Positions 8,907-16,968 of a DNA stretch of 40,636 nucleotides are shown one piece after another. The translations under genes were made by a program, and so were the position numbers. Within the stretch, counting starts at the first letter, position 1. Every line of letters begins with the position of its first letter. Below the pieces are notes generated by a model. That model made no database searches and had not been told where the DNA came from. It was given only the letters and a program-made list of their open reading frames with translations. The DNA is from Scytonematopsis contorta HA4267-MV1 (GTDB taxonomy: Bacteria > Cyanobacteriota > Cyanobacteriia > Cyanobacteriales > Nostocaceae): contig JAHHIC010000105.1 of assembly GCA_019359035.1 (NCBI GenBank), forward strand, positions 1-40,636, in the 5' to 3' direction.

Positions 8907-9064
8907 GATAATGATAATCAAAATTAAGGAGTGAGTGGTCGCCAACGGCGACCACTCACTCCCTTACGGTCTCTTATATTAAGCACATATCAAATTGAAG
9001 TTAATATATAAACCCGTAAAAGCTTGGGTGAGAGCCGCCACCGACATCTATATGATTATCATTA
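8907..9064. repeat. MITE-like element: 13-bp inverted repeats enclosing a 16-bp perfect hairpin
   Basis: ATAATGATAATCA (8907-8919) is perfectly inverted at 9052-9064. Inside, GGAGTGAGTGGTCGCC (8928-8943) and its exact complement (8947-8962) form a 16-bp stem with a three-base AAC loop. No gene fits inside. Length about 158 bp, between the second transposase and the gene at 9197. The outer repeats resemble a Fur-box half (GATAATGATAATC), but no iron gene is near. Most likely a small non-autonomous element, or a stable RNA hairpin. Confidence 0.55.
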
Positions 9065-9196
9065 TTAAAAGTCTCATTGAGCCTGATGGTTAAATATACT
9101 GTAAATAAAGATTTTTATTTTACAAATAAAAATCTATTTACTACTTAAGGTTTTTATTTGCTTCTGTGTAATATTTATTAGCTCTAAGAAGCTGAT

Positions 9197-9583
9197 TTGC
9201 GGTTTATCCAGAGAGGTGCAAGATATAAGATACGTACTGACAATTTGGTTAGTATGATAGAACGCTTGGAAAAAGAAATTAAAGAAATTAAGGCAAGTGG
9301 TATAATCGCTCCGGGTGGCTGTTGGATAGTACGCTACTTGGCAAAAGGAAGAAGAAGTGCATACTGGTACTACAAATTACAAGCATCTGAAGAGATTTTT
9401 CCCACAAAGACTGAAGGAAAGTATACTAAGTACAAACATCTTGGCAAATCTGGTAGTAAAGCTTACTTAAAAGCTGTGGAGCAAGTAGTAGCAAGGGCTA
9501 AAATAGAAGGGCTGCAACGAGCCATAGATATCTTAATACAAGGGTCAGCAGATTTAATGGAAGAGGCTAAAAAATACAAGTAA
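9197..9583 (+). CDS. Conserved-looking small hypothetical protein
   Basis: Up to 128 aa from a TTG at 9197; the first in-frame ATG is at 9254 (109 aa). Neither has a strong ribosome binding site, so the start is open. The chain begins with a charged, possibly coiled-coil helix (MIERLEKEIKEIKASG). A GGCWIVRYLAKGRRSAYWYYKLQ block follows that looks like a compact beta-rich fold, then a Lys/Tyr-rich loop (TKYKHLGKSGSKAY) and a C-terminal helix. Many basic residues suggest nucleic-acid binding. It is the only apparently intact gene inside the 5739-9660 inverted-repeat region, so it may be cargo. I do not recognise it. Confidence 0.5.
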   Translation: MRFIQRGARYKIRTDNLVSMIERLEKEIKEIKASGIIAPGGCWIVRYLAKGRRSAYWYYKLQASEEIFPTKTEGKYTKYKHLGKSGSKAYLKAVEQVVARAKIEGLQRAIDILIQGSADLMEEAKKYK

Positions 9584-9596
9584 TACAGAATGGCTA

Positions 9597-9619
9597 GTTC
9601 GCGGAAGATTTCCGCGAAC
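9597..9619. repeat. 23-bp palindrome GTTCGCGGAA-GAT-TTCCGCGAAC
   Basis: A 10-bp perfect stem with a three-base loop directly after the gene at 9197-9583. It differs from the palindrome at 5845-5867 at only four positions and is related to the right end of IS A (7566-7586). Could act as a terminator-like hairpin or as a small repeated element. Confidence 0.55.
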
Positions 9620-9629
9620 CACTCTCATA

Positions 9630-9660
9630 TTTTGTCCAAAGTCCAATAGTTTATTCTCAA
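9630..9660. repeat. Right arm of split inverted repeat (uninterrupted 31 bp)
   Basis: Inverted copy of the two left-arm blocks at 5739-5753 and 5821-5837, here joined without interruption. It directly abuts the tRNA-like remnant at 9661-9705. With the left arm it brackets about 3.9 kb containing both transposase pseudogenes, the MITE-like element and the 9197 gene. Confidence 0.6.
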
Positions 9661-9705
9661 TGGCGATTGCAAGAATCGAACTTGCTTGCTCTACCAAGAA
9701 TCGCC
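9661..9705 (-). other. tRNA-like remnant (acceptor stem, part of D arm, T arm)
   Basis: Read on the minus strand: acceptor 5' strand GGCGATT, a D-arm-like TTGGTAGAGCA, then a perfect T stem GCAAG-TTCGATT-CTTGC and the acceptor 3' strand AATCGCC plus A. The 7-bp acceptor and 5-bp T stem pair perfectly. The anticodon arm and half of the D arm are missing, so it cannot be a working tRNA. No CCA is encoded. It may be a relic of an integration site or a minihelix-like structure. Confidence 0.6.
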
Positions 9706-9712
9706 TATCAAA

Positions 9713-10186
9713 CTAAACACCAAACTTCCAAGTATTTTGCTCAGTCACTTCCAAATCCTGAAACAATTCATGAAAATAAGAAAAATGGAAATGACGTAAA
9801 TGCATTCTAGATAACAAAATCACAGACAATTTATCTGACTTTGCTAGACGATATAAAGAATATAAATCCTCATTAAAATTATCACTCACCTGCGATAGTC
9901 TATCAAAATTATCAATCACTAACACGCGATTTTTACTACTAATCTGCTCCACAATATTAACCCAATTTTGCTGATAATAAATACCAAAGCTCATTGGAAT
10001 AACTTGAAACAACATATTTAAATTAAACGGGTATTCTAAATCTAAATAAACTGACTCTACACTTATCTCTTTCAGCAAATTTTTAATAGTGAAAGTCTTT
10101 CCAACACCTTGACCACCCCAAATACTAAAGTTTTTACCTTGTGAAGAACCTTCGATTATATTCCAACACTCATTAAAAGATAACAT
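9713..10186 (-). CDS. Small P-loop (AAA/STAND-type) ATPase
   Basis: 157 aa from the ATG at 10186, chosen because AGGAG sits 7-8 nt upstream; an earlier in-frame start lies inside the preceding gene. Walker A is GGQGVGKT (residues 24-31), Walker B VLVIDNFDRL about residues 92-101, and a sensor-like LLSRMH near 124. The size and order suit an ORC/TniB-like AAA core without extra domains. It begins 8 nt after the stop of the 10195-10620 gene and is the last gene of the long operon whose FtsK-like translocase lies two genes upstream. Probable role: ATP-dependent loader, switch or adaptor for DNA handling. Substrate unknown. Confidence 0.65.
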   Translation of the reverse strand: MLSFNECWNIIEGSSQGKNFSIWGGQGVGKTFTIKNLLKEISVESVYLDLEYPFNLNMLFQVIPMSFGIYYQQNWVNIVEQISSKNRVLVIDNFDRLSQVSDNFNEDLYSLYRLAKSDKLSVILLSRMHLRHFHFSYFHELFQDLEVTEQNTWKFGV

Positions 10187-10194
10187 AAATTCTC

Positions 10195-10620
10195 CTAATT
10201 TAAACCTAATTGTTGTAGTTTTACCATCTTGCAAAATACATCTAAATACCGAACAGTCTCGACATACTCCGGGGAATTAATCGGAAACAAAACAAATAAT
10301 TCATCCTTAATAGCTAAAACTATATCATTACTCAAAGCAATAGTTTTATCACTCAATATACTCCTAAAACAACTGCGGGCATCAAATTTTCTAAACATTA
10401 GACAACCCATACTAGATTGTAGCCAACTACAAATATTCCAAACATTTAAACGTATCAAATCTGTATCCCCTTTTCCTTCTTTATTTAACTTAATGGAAAC
10501 TTGACATACAAAATACCACATCAAGCTTTTATCGTCCATTCGATTAGCTGCGTTATAACAAGCGTCAATCCTTTTAGATAGCTGACTTGTAGTCAGTTCT
10601 ATTTCAATTATTTGACTCAT
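10195..10620 (-). CDS. Unknown protein coupled to the FtsK-like gene
   Basis: 141 aa. GGAGG lies 9 nt before the ATG at 10620, and the first 17 nt overlap the end of the translocase gene, so translation is coupled. Predicted mostly helical; cysteines are scattered and no motif is recognised. Its position between the translocase and a small ATPase suggests a soluble partner of one of them. Function unknown. Confidence 0.55.
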   Translation of the reverse strand: MSQIIEIELTTSQLSKRIDACYNAANRMDDKSLMWYFVCQVSIKLNKEGKGDTDLIRLNVWNICSWLQSSMGCLMFRKFDARSCFRSILSDKTIALSNDIVLAIKDELFVLFPINSPEYVETVRYLDVFCKMVKLQQLGLN

Positions 10621-12700
10621 TTATAAAATCCTCCACTGCGTTTCTTATTTTTTTATAAATACGTCCATCATGACGCGACTTACCAAAAACACTTTTGATA
10701 ATTTCGTCGAGCGCATATCCTCGTTTATGAAGGCTTAATATCGAATTCTTTTGCTGTTCGTCAATATCTATAACAGCTTTCTGAACTACTTTGCTAACCG
10801 CGTTAATATCAACCACATTCTGGTTTACATACAAAGTTTCAAGAAATTCAACAAAATCCAGCCCAGAATCCCACTCTTCATATGGGTCTTGCTGATTGAT
10901 AGCTTCTGATATCAACTTTTGGAAGTATTCTGGCTTTTCGTCGTCAGCAACATACAATGCTTGAAGTCTCATTGTTTGCTCATCTGCGACTTTATATAAG
11001 AAATCCCCGTGACCTAGTAAATTAGCCGCTCTAGTATCTTTATCACCCAGGATGATGCAGGAATCCTCCGGTCGAGTAGTCGCAAAAGCTGTTTTAGCTG
11101 GGAAGTTCGACCTAATCAAGGGGTCGATGACGTTCTTATCCGGTCGCTGAGTGTAAAGAAACAAATGTATTCCTGCTCCACCAGCTTTAGCTAGCAATTT
11201 CATCAAAGCTTTTTTGATACGGTCAGCATAAGCTTCATCACTCAGAAGGTCGAAGCACTCGTCAATAATGCACACCACCCGCGACATTATTAGTCTTTCT
11301 GGGAGTGTCTTAAAATTGAACTCCCTAATTGTTTCACATTTGTAATCCTCAAACTCTTGATAGCGTAGTTCCATAAATGCTACCAAGTAATCAAGCAAGT
11401 CAGCTGTAGAGCGTGCATCTTTACAAACTGGACTTACTAGATGTGGTAATTGGTCAAACTTGCTGAATGTCACCCGCTTCACGTCACTTAAAGCCAAGCG
11501 CACAACTGATGGTGGATAGCGACGAGCTAAATACAAAATTACTGCTTTCTCAAATTGGGATTTTCCGGAGCGCGTACGACCACCACCCAAAATATGAGTC
11601 ACGTTTTCACTGGTGAGTGCTATATCAAAGTATTCTCCATTGACATCAACACCACCTGGGATGCTAATAGCAAACGGGTCGATTTCAGATTCAAAATCAA
11701 CATAATCCCAGAAATAAGCTTTTTGACGGTCTACCCTAGGGAGGTCAAATGCACATCGACCAGGAAGAACCGATACCATTGGGGGAACTTTAATTCCAAG
11801 AAACGACCCAAGCTGCTGCATCAAATCCTCACCCAAGTTAGCCACACTAGAAAATTTAACTCCCTTACCTAACTTCACTTCGATACGGTTAAAGGTTGGA
11901 CCAGATTTACAGCCTGAAAAAGTAGCATCTACTTGAAAATCAGCCAAAGTGTTAACTAATAATTTACCCATTTCATCCAAAGATAATAATTGAGCATTTT
12001 CTAACTCTTTTTCTAGTTGGTTAATTTTACTATCAGCTATTAATTTTGTATTTAATACCTGACTATTTACATCAAAGTTAAATTCTAGATTATCACCCTT
12101 TTCTTTAGATATTATATTAACTACTCTCAAGAAAATTTTCTGAAACTCATAATATCTAGTTTTATTGGCTAATTCTAAAAAATAATCTACGGGCTTATTA
12201 GATAAATATAACCTATAAATATATTCTGTAAATGGGAGTATGGCTATTTTTTTCAAAAAAATATTTTTCACATCATCAACTAACTTGATAACTTCTTCTA
12301 TATCATCAATAGCCAGTAATTTTAAAATAATTAAAACAAATGCTTGCTCCTCGTTAACACTTGGTTGACGATAACATAAAATATGCTCTATCGCTAACTG
12401 ACAAAAGGCATAATCATCAAGATTTAAAAACTCTTCACATACAGCTAATATATTGTCAGGTTGTATTCCACTAAGAACTGAATTATAAATACAATTGTAC
12501 AATTCTTCTTGGCTAAAAGATACGGTAGGTCTATAAAGCCTTTCAATAAATTCTATTTTATTCAGAAGATAATTAACGTAATTTGAAGCTTCATAGCCAA
12601 AGTATTCGTTAGTTACATTTAAAATATCATCATTTCCATAACCTTGGCTTTTGGCTAAAGATATTATATTAGTCAGATTATCTTTAAATTCAGTATCCAC
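10604..12700 (-). CDS. FtsK/SpoIIIE-HerA family DNA translocase
   Basis: 698 aa from a GTG at 12700 with GAGGT upstream. Residues 1-240 are helical, with two or three TPR-like pairs and no evident membrane segment. The motor domain follows: Walker A GGGRTRSGKSQF near 377, Walker B VVCIIDECFDLLSD near 479, then LFLYTQRPDKNVIDPLIRSN and the FtsK signature LLGHGDFLYK near 560. The C-terminal 100 residues contain a possible HTH (KRGYALDEIIKSVFGKSRH), analogous in position to the gamma domain. FtsK-type motors pump double-stranded DNA. On plasmids they drive conjugation (TraB-like) or act as coupling proteins; in membrane-containing phages related ATPases package DNA. The flanking wall-enzyme and membrane genes favour transfer through the envelope. 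Confidence 0.85.
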   Translation of the reverse strand: MDTEFKDNLTNIISLAKSQGYGNDDILNVTNEYFGYEASNYVNYLLNKIEFIERLYRPTVSFSQEELYNCIYNSVLSGIQPDNILAVCEEFLNLDDYAFCQLAIEHILCYRQPSVNEEQAFVLIILKLLAIDDIEEVIKLVDDVKNIFLKKIAILPFTEYIYRLYLSNKPVDYFLELANKTRYYEFQKIFLRVVNIISKEKGDNLEFNFDVNSQVLNTKLIADSKINQLEKELENAQLLSLDEMGKLLVNTLADFQVDATFSGCKSGPTFNRIEVKLGKGVKFSSVANLGEDLMQQLGSFLGIKVPPMVSVLPGRCAFDLPRVDRQKAYFWDYVDFESEIDPFAISIPGGVDVNGEYFDIALTSENVTHILGGGRTRSGKSQFEKAVILYLARRYPPSVVRLALSDVKRVTFSKFDQLPHLVSPVCKDARSTADLLDYLVAFMELRYQEFEDYKCETIREFNFKTLPERLIMSRVVCIIDECFDLLSDEAYADRIKKALMKLLAKAGGAGIHLFLYTQRPDKNVIDPLIRSNFPAKTAFATTRPEDSCIILGDKDTRAANLLGHGDFLYKVADEQTMRLQALYVADDEKPEYFQKLISEAINQQDPYEEWDSGLDFVEFLETLYVNQNVVDINAVSKVVQKAVIDIDEQQKNSILSLHKRGYALDEIIKSVFGKSRHDGRIYKKIRNAVEDFINESNN

Positions 12701-12715
12701 AAATTATTTTACCTC

Positions 12716-13642
12716 TTAATTTATAACACCGTTTCTACGCATAACAATTTCTCCAGCGATTCTACGACGGTTCTGGTCTAAGTCTGTACAGCGTTCTTTC
12801 CACTCCCTAGAATTAATTGCTAGACCTGTCAATTTTGATTTAAATGGCTCAAAATTACGACAAATATGATATAAACCATTAGCTTTTAATTCAAAAGAGT
12901 CAACTCTAGCTTTACGGATTGCATCATCGGTTGATTTACCAGATTTTAAATTATTAGCATATAATCCTGGAAAATTGTCAGAGACGAAAGGACTTCCCTG
13001 ATTCCACAAGTCAACTGCATTCCAATAAGCTTCAATATGTTCCGAAGGGTTTAATCCTTGCTGTAAAAATAATCGTGTTAAACGTGGAAGTCTTGATTTT
13101 ATTCTTGACAAACAACCACGATTAGCTCCATCAATATCACCTGGAGCAGTCCTACCGAAATCGGAACAAAAACCCTGGTTTCTGACTCTTCTTCTTCCCA
13201 AAGTAGCAGGGTCTGTGTGTCCATTAATTAATGCTGTTTCGCGTCCCTGTTCATCTTTTGTACCCTCAGCAAGTGCGATTCCTAAGTTTCCAGGAGATTG
13301 AATATCAGCAAACAATTCTTTAGCACGAGCAGGTGTTTTGTCAAAGTTAGCTATATTATCCTGTACTTGATTTATACCAAAATTTACAGCATTTGTAGCT
13401 ATAGAATAACCCAAAAAACCAAGAGAGATTAATCCTAGATTTTCAGGTGATAAACCAGCTTTTCTACGTAATGGTGAATAAGCTACTATCCCAACAATAC
13501 CACCTGCAAGTGCGCCAAATTGCCACCCAGATTGTGATAGGTTTTTTTGGTAGCACCCCAAATCACCACTGCAATTTGAAAAACTTATAACTGTACTCAA
13601 AATCGCTCCTAATATTCCTCCTCTGACAATAGAAATAAACAT
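12716..13642 (-). CDS. Membrane-anchored, possibly cell-wall-active protein with AEGT...GHTDP motif
   Basis: 308 aa. ATG at 13642 directly follows the TAG of the upstream gene, with GAGGA 9 nt before it. Three hydrophobic segments (about 4-20, 41-56, 68-88) anchor the N-terminus. The rest is soluble and includes ALAEGT (E126), GHTDP (141-145), NQGFCS and VDLWNQGSP. From memory, the AEGT...GHTDP combination occurs in cyanobacterial proteins thought to act on peptidoglycan; I cannot verify this, and the catalytic residue is inferred. Its place next to an L,D-transpeptidase-like gene and an FtsK-like motor fits local wall opening during DNA transfer. Confidence 0.55.
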   Translation of the reverse strand: MFISIVRGGILGAILSTVISFSNCSGDLGCYQKNLSQSGWQFGALAGGIVGIVAYSPLRRKAGLSPENLGLISLGFLGYSIATNAVNFGINQVQDNIANFDKTPARAKELFADIQSPGNLGIALAEGTKDEQGRETALINGHTDPATLGRRRVRNQGFCSDFGRTAPGDIDGANRGCLSRIKSRLPRLTRLFLQQGLNPSEHIEAYWNAVDLWNQGSPFVSDNFPGLYANNLKSGKSTDDAIRKARVDSFELKANGLYHICRNFEPFKSKLTGLAINSREWKERCTDLDQNRRRIAGEIVMRRNGVIN

Positions 13643-14476
13643 CTACAAATCCTCAACACTAATAATAGTTGTCGGAAACAGGAAATTAGAATTAGCTTTA
13701 TAGCGACGGTCACTTTCTGCCAGTCGCACAAATTCTTCTTGCTTGGATGGGTCGGGAACTACCAAACAACCCCAACTAGCGTCATCGACAAACTTTTGAC
13801 CATACCCGTGATGCTGATTAGCGCCGATATTCCCGCTTTGAATTGGGGAAAGAGCTAGCCCCGATATGTCACCCCTAGAGTTTTGGTAGCGCCGGAACTT
13901 GATAGGAGCAGCTTGAACTAGCGCACGCTGTGGAGAACGGGAACCACCTATGCCAACATGCGTTCCCACACGCCATGAAAAATACTGTCCATTTTCCACA
14001 AATACTGCTAATTTGGAACGAATGCGAGGAAGTCCAGGTTTAACTGTCGCGACACTCTGATAAATTATTTGCGGCTTTCCCGATTGGTCATACTGAAAAA
14101 CTAATCTGGCATCCGACCATTCGTTAATTCTGCCACCACTGGGACTTCCTGAAGGTTTGCCATTACGCAAATAAATAATATTTATTTCGTCAGGATTGGT
14201 AGTTACTTGATATCCTTTGCGCTTCATAGCTGACACTAATCTATCAGCCAAGTTTGAAGAGTTTGTGGATTGATTTGCTACCAACTGTTGTAAGTGCTGA
14301 ACAATTGGTTGCTGGTCAATCCAGTTACTGACAGAGGTAATAACCATGCATCCAGCTAAGGTAGTGGTTGCTATCGCGTATTTCCAATCACTGACAGCAT
14401 CAATACCTCTCCGATTTACGGGATTAACTTTATCCGAGCTATTTTGATTACCCTCGAATTCAATTTTGACCTTCAT
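13643..14476 (-). CDS. Membrane-anchored L,D-transpeptidase-like (HxxG...SxGC) protein
   Basis: About 277 aa from ATG 14476; a GTG three codons earlier (14485) is possible, and GGGA precedes the ATG. One transmembrane helix near residues 32-51, then an extracytoplasmic region. Near the C-terminus HHGYGQKF and, 11 residues later, SWGC match the His...Ser-x-Gly-Cys arrangement of YkuD-like L,D-transpeptidases and related phage lysin domains. A predicted active-site Cys at about 237 and His at about 223 are visible; the usual following Arg is absent (CLVVPDP). It would cut or crosslink peptidoglycan. The 5' end overlaps the end of the intron-split gene, so the genes are coupled once the intron is spliced. 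Confidence 0.6.
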   Translation of the reverse strand: MKVKIEFEGNQNSSDKVNPVNRRGIDAVSDWKYAIATTTLAGCMVITSVSNWIDQQPIVQHLQQLVANQSTNSSNLADRLVSAMKRKGYQVTTNPDEINIIYLRNGKPSGSPSGGRINEWSDARLVFQYDQSGKPQIIYQSVATVKPGLPRIRSKLAVFVENGQYFSWRVGTHVGIGGSRSPQRALVQAAPIKFRRYQNSRGDISGLALSPIQSGNIGANQHHGYGQKFVDDASWGCLVVPDPSKQEEFVRLAESDRRYKANSNFLFPTTIISVEDL

Positions 14477-16964
14477 TATTCCCACACTTGAAAAGTCTTT
14501 GTGCTGCTAACATCCGCTCGTAATCCGTTTTAGGTTTACAAGTAGAACTAGGGACAGAAACAGACTGAATTTTAGTCTGCTTCTGAGGAGGTACTTCCTG
14601 AGTTGGCTTCCAGTTAGATGTAATGCTTTGGTAAATTCCTACAAATGCACTCCTTGCATGGTTGAGTCGATGGGGAGTATTATCTCCCGCACCTCTCAGT
14701 TAGAACTGTACGTACCCGTTTCCGTGTATACAGCTCCCGATATTCTTAGGGAGTTACCCTTTTGCCCATGTGGATATAGTCATGGCAAGATTCATGTATT
14801 GCTAGAAGATTTTTAGGTTTCCAGTTATCATGATTACCATCAATGTGGTGTAGATGAACCCGCTCATTGCTTGTCATCTTTAAACCACAGTGTCCACATG
14901 TATGGTTTTGCTTCTTTAAAGCTTTAGAGGTGCTACCGTCATAGAGTTTACTGTTGCGCTCGCTCCAGTAAATTAAATCTCCATCGTAAACGGATTTATT
15001 TCCTTTTACCATGACGTGGGTAGCTAAGGAGTAAGGAACCGGAGGAAATGCCTTTTTGACAAGTTCGGTACTTGTTTTTAAGGTATTTTTTGGTTCTTTA
15101 TTGAATACCGTAAATGTTCTGTGGTTCAGGAACCAGAGTGAAAACCTTGACCCCGACATGTCACAGTATTTGTGGTAATTCCTCCACCCTCTAACTATTG
15201 GTGCAAGCTTAAGAGCTTTTACCTTTGAACCATAGTTTGAGCAGTTGACGATGTTCTTTACTTTCTCACGGAATTTTTTGAAGTTCTCCTCTGAGGGAGT
15301 ACATATATATTTTCCGTTGGATTTTACTTTAAAGTTCCACCCTAGAAAATCGAAACCATCTGTCGCAGCGGTTATCTTTGTCTTCTTTTCACTTACTTTC
15401 ATTCCTCTGGCTGCTAGAAATTCATCAATTCTTCCAAGTATTTCATTTGCATCGTCTTGAGGTCTTAATATTATTACCATGTCGTCCGCATAGCGTACGG
15501 AGGGATAAGTAATGTATTTCTCTGGGGTATTGTTGGTTATTCTAACTCCACGATTATTGGAATATTTGTGAATATTTTCAATCCCGTTTAGAGCGATGTT
15601 TGCTAGTAATGGACTCACTACTCCACCTTGACAAGTACCTTGTTCTGGAAAATGCGGATTTACACCTGCTTTTAGGCATCTGAAAATACCAATTTTGATT
15701 CCTTTTGGGGCAATCAAATTTTCCATTATAGTGGTGTGTGAAATCCTATCGAAGCACTTCTCGATATCGAGTTCTATCACTCGCTTGTCTATTCCGTTTG
15801 CCTTGGAGCGTAGATTGTTGAAAAGGGACTGTTGGGCATCATGTGCTGAACGTCCTGTTCTAAAACCATAACTCCTAGCGTGGAAAGTTGCTTCATGCGC
15901 TGGTTCTAGCGCGTATTTAGCTAGGCACTGCCAAGCTCTATCGGCAATAGTGGGTATTTTTAACATTCGAGTTGTTCCATCTTTTTTAGGAATTGGAATT
16001 TCTCTTAACCCTTGATGTTTCCAATTTCCTGATAGACTTTTAAGGATAGTTTCTAACTCGAAACGTTCCAAAAAATCTAAGGATTTCTTGCCATCAATAC
16101 CAGCGGTTTTCTTACCAGCATTTAATTGAGTTACTTGTCGAATTGCTAGAAATCTAGCTGAAGAAGACTTCAGAATAAGTTTCTGTAGAGACTTTGCTTT
16201 CCGCTTGTCTCCTGCTGAAACGGCTTTGAACACTCTCTTTTGTAGGCGGAAAAGTTCCTTCTGGAATTTCTTCCAGGGTAAGCTCTTCCAAGATTCACTA
16301 GTATTATTACTGTGCCTAATCATACTCTGCTTCATTAAGTGTTTTCTGAATACCTTGTAGCAATTACGCCACATCCTACCCGTGTTAAGAGAGTTCCGTA
16401 TCTCATCTTACCTACCTGGAGTTCGACTTTCTCCAAGACTCTTAACTCGTTTTTCTTCGTTCCCTCAGATGATTATCATGTTCCGTTAGGTGTAGCCAAT
16501 TTAACCATCAGAAACCCTGGATTCAGGCAGCTATGTCTATGAGACGCTGCGGGTTTTAACTCTGATAAAGTCGGGGTTTTATCGGCTTATGCCCCGCTTT
16601 ACGATAGGTCACTTTTCTAGGCTCGGTTTCACCGTAGGAACTCCCCATTAACGCCAGTGTCAGCCCATAACAGCCGTCTGATTGCGTCCTAGTTTCCAGC
16701 TTTACTCTGTAAGAAATGAGCTTACTCGGTATGGACAGGTCGGGAGTCACGCATGAATCTTGCGGGAAGGACTTAAACCTTCATCAATCTGAGAGTTCAG
16801 TGCTTAGTTTTTAAATCTAAGTTTCACTGACTAAGTTATATACAGTTAAAAAACTGTAATTTTATTTAGTAACGAATCGCACCATAGAATCGTAAGTATC
16901 CAGGTTGCATCAACTTTAACAGCCAAATAAAACAAACAACCCAGAAAGTAATCCGACACCACAT
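14460..16964 (-). CDS. Small membrane protein gene split by the group II intron (exons 16883-16964 and 14460-14659)
   Basis: Exon 1 starts at ATG 16964, two nt after the stop of the upstream gene, and encodes a single hydrophobic segment (ITFWVVCFIWLLKL) ending in QPGYLRFY plus one base. Exon 2 has no start of its own but is open for 65 codons (ARSAFVGIYQSITSNWKPTQ...) to TGA at 14460-14462. Joining them without the 2223-nt intron gives 282 nt, exactly 94 codons (93 aa), with residue Asp at the junction. Without splicing exon 1 stops five codons into the intron. One-pass membrane protein of the operon; function unknown. Splicing would be required for the full product. Confidence 0.7.
14703..14736 (-). 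ncRNA. Group II intron domain V
   Basis: 34 nt running GAGCTGTATACACGGAAACG ... GTACAGTTC on the minus strand, with the GAAA-type tetraloop and paired arms typical of domain V (consensus GAGCCGUAUGCG...GUACGGUUC). This catalytic core appears intact, so the intron could still splice. Confidence 0.85.
14746..16374 (-). CDS. ltrA: Group II intron-encoded reverse transcriptase-maturase with HNH endonuclease
   Basis: 542 aa. The RT domain runs about residues 60-330: GKKTAGIDGKK, IPIPKKDGTTRML, RSYGFRTGRSAHDA, the catalytic YADDMVII near 296-303, then FDFLGWNF. A maturase X region follows (RGWRNYHKYCD). The C-terminus (about 485-535) has CGHCGL...HLHHIDGNHDNW...NLLAIHESCHDYIH, an HNH nuclease with two zinc-binding CxxC/CxxH-type pairs. 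The protein aids splicing and drives retrohoming; all key residues seem present. Start could also be Met15 or Met19. It lies wholly inside the intron and ends 10 nt before domain V. Confidence 0.93.
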   Translation of the reverse strand: MWRNCYKVFRKHLMKQSMIRHSNNTSESWKSLPWKKFQKELFRLQKRVFKAVSAGDKRKAKSLQKLILKSSSARFLAIRQVTQLNAGKKTAGIDGKKSLDFLERFELETILKSLSGNWKHQGLREIPIPKKDGTTRMLKIPTIADRAWQCLAKYALEPAHEATFHARSYGFRTGRSAHDAQQSLFNNLRSKANGIDKRVIELDIEKCFDRISHTTIMENLIAPKGIKIGIFRCLKAGVNPHFPEQGTCQGGVVSPLLANIALNGIENIHKYSNNRGVRITNNTPEKYITYPSVRYADDMVIILRPQDDANEILGRIDEFLAARGMKVSEKKTKITAATDGFDFLGWNFKVKSNGKYICTPSEENFKKFREKVKNIVNCSNYGSKVKALKLAPIVRGWRNYHKYCDMSGSRFSLWFLNHRTFTVFNKEPKNTLKTSTELVKKAFPPVPYSLATHVMVKGNKSVYDGDLIYWSERNSKLYDGSTSKALKKQNHTCGHCGLKMTSNERVHLHHIDGNHDNWKPKNLLAIHESCHDYIHMGKRVTP

Positions 16965-16968
16965 ATTA

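Larger units (their letters stand above)
14660..16882 (-). mobile_element. Group II intron (about 2.2 kb)
   Basis: The 5' end reads GTGCGATTCG (16882 downward), the GUGYG-type intron start. The last six exon bases TCTATG are exactly complementary to CATAGA at complement(16536-16541), a good EBS1 in domain I. Domain V and a hairpin-like domain VI (GGGAG...CTCCC, candidate branch A in ATCGACTC) lie at the 3' end, finishing ...CTCAACC. The reverse transcriptase frame sits in domain IV. Boundaries at 14660 may be off by one base; reading-frame continuity favours the stated end. The intron lies in the sense orientation of its host gene, as needed for splicing. Confidence 0.85.

Noticed and set aside
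8907-9064. Genuine Fur-regulated promoter
   Set aside because: The two half-boxes are exact inverted repeats around a hairpin and no iron-related gene is adjacent; element ends are the better reading.
16556-16750. A 64-codon minus-strand frame before the reverse transcriptase
   Set aside because: It lies within the intron's structured domain I and starts without a ribosome binding site; the sequence is explained by RNA structure.
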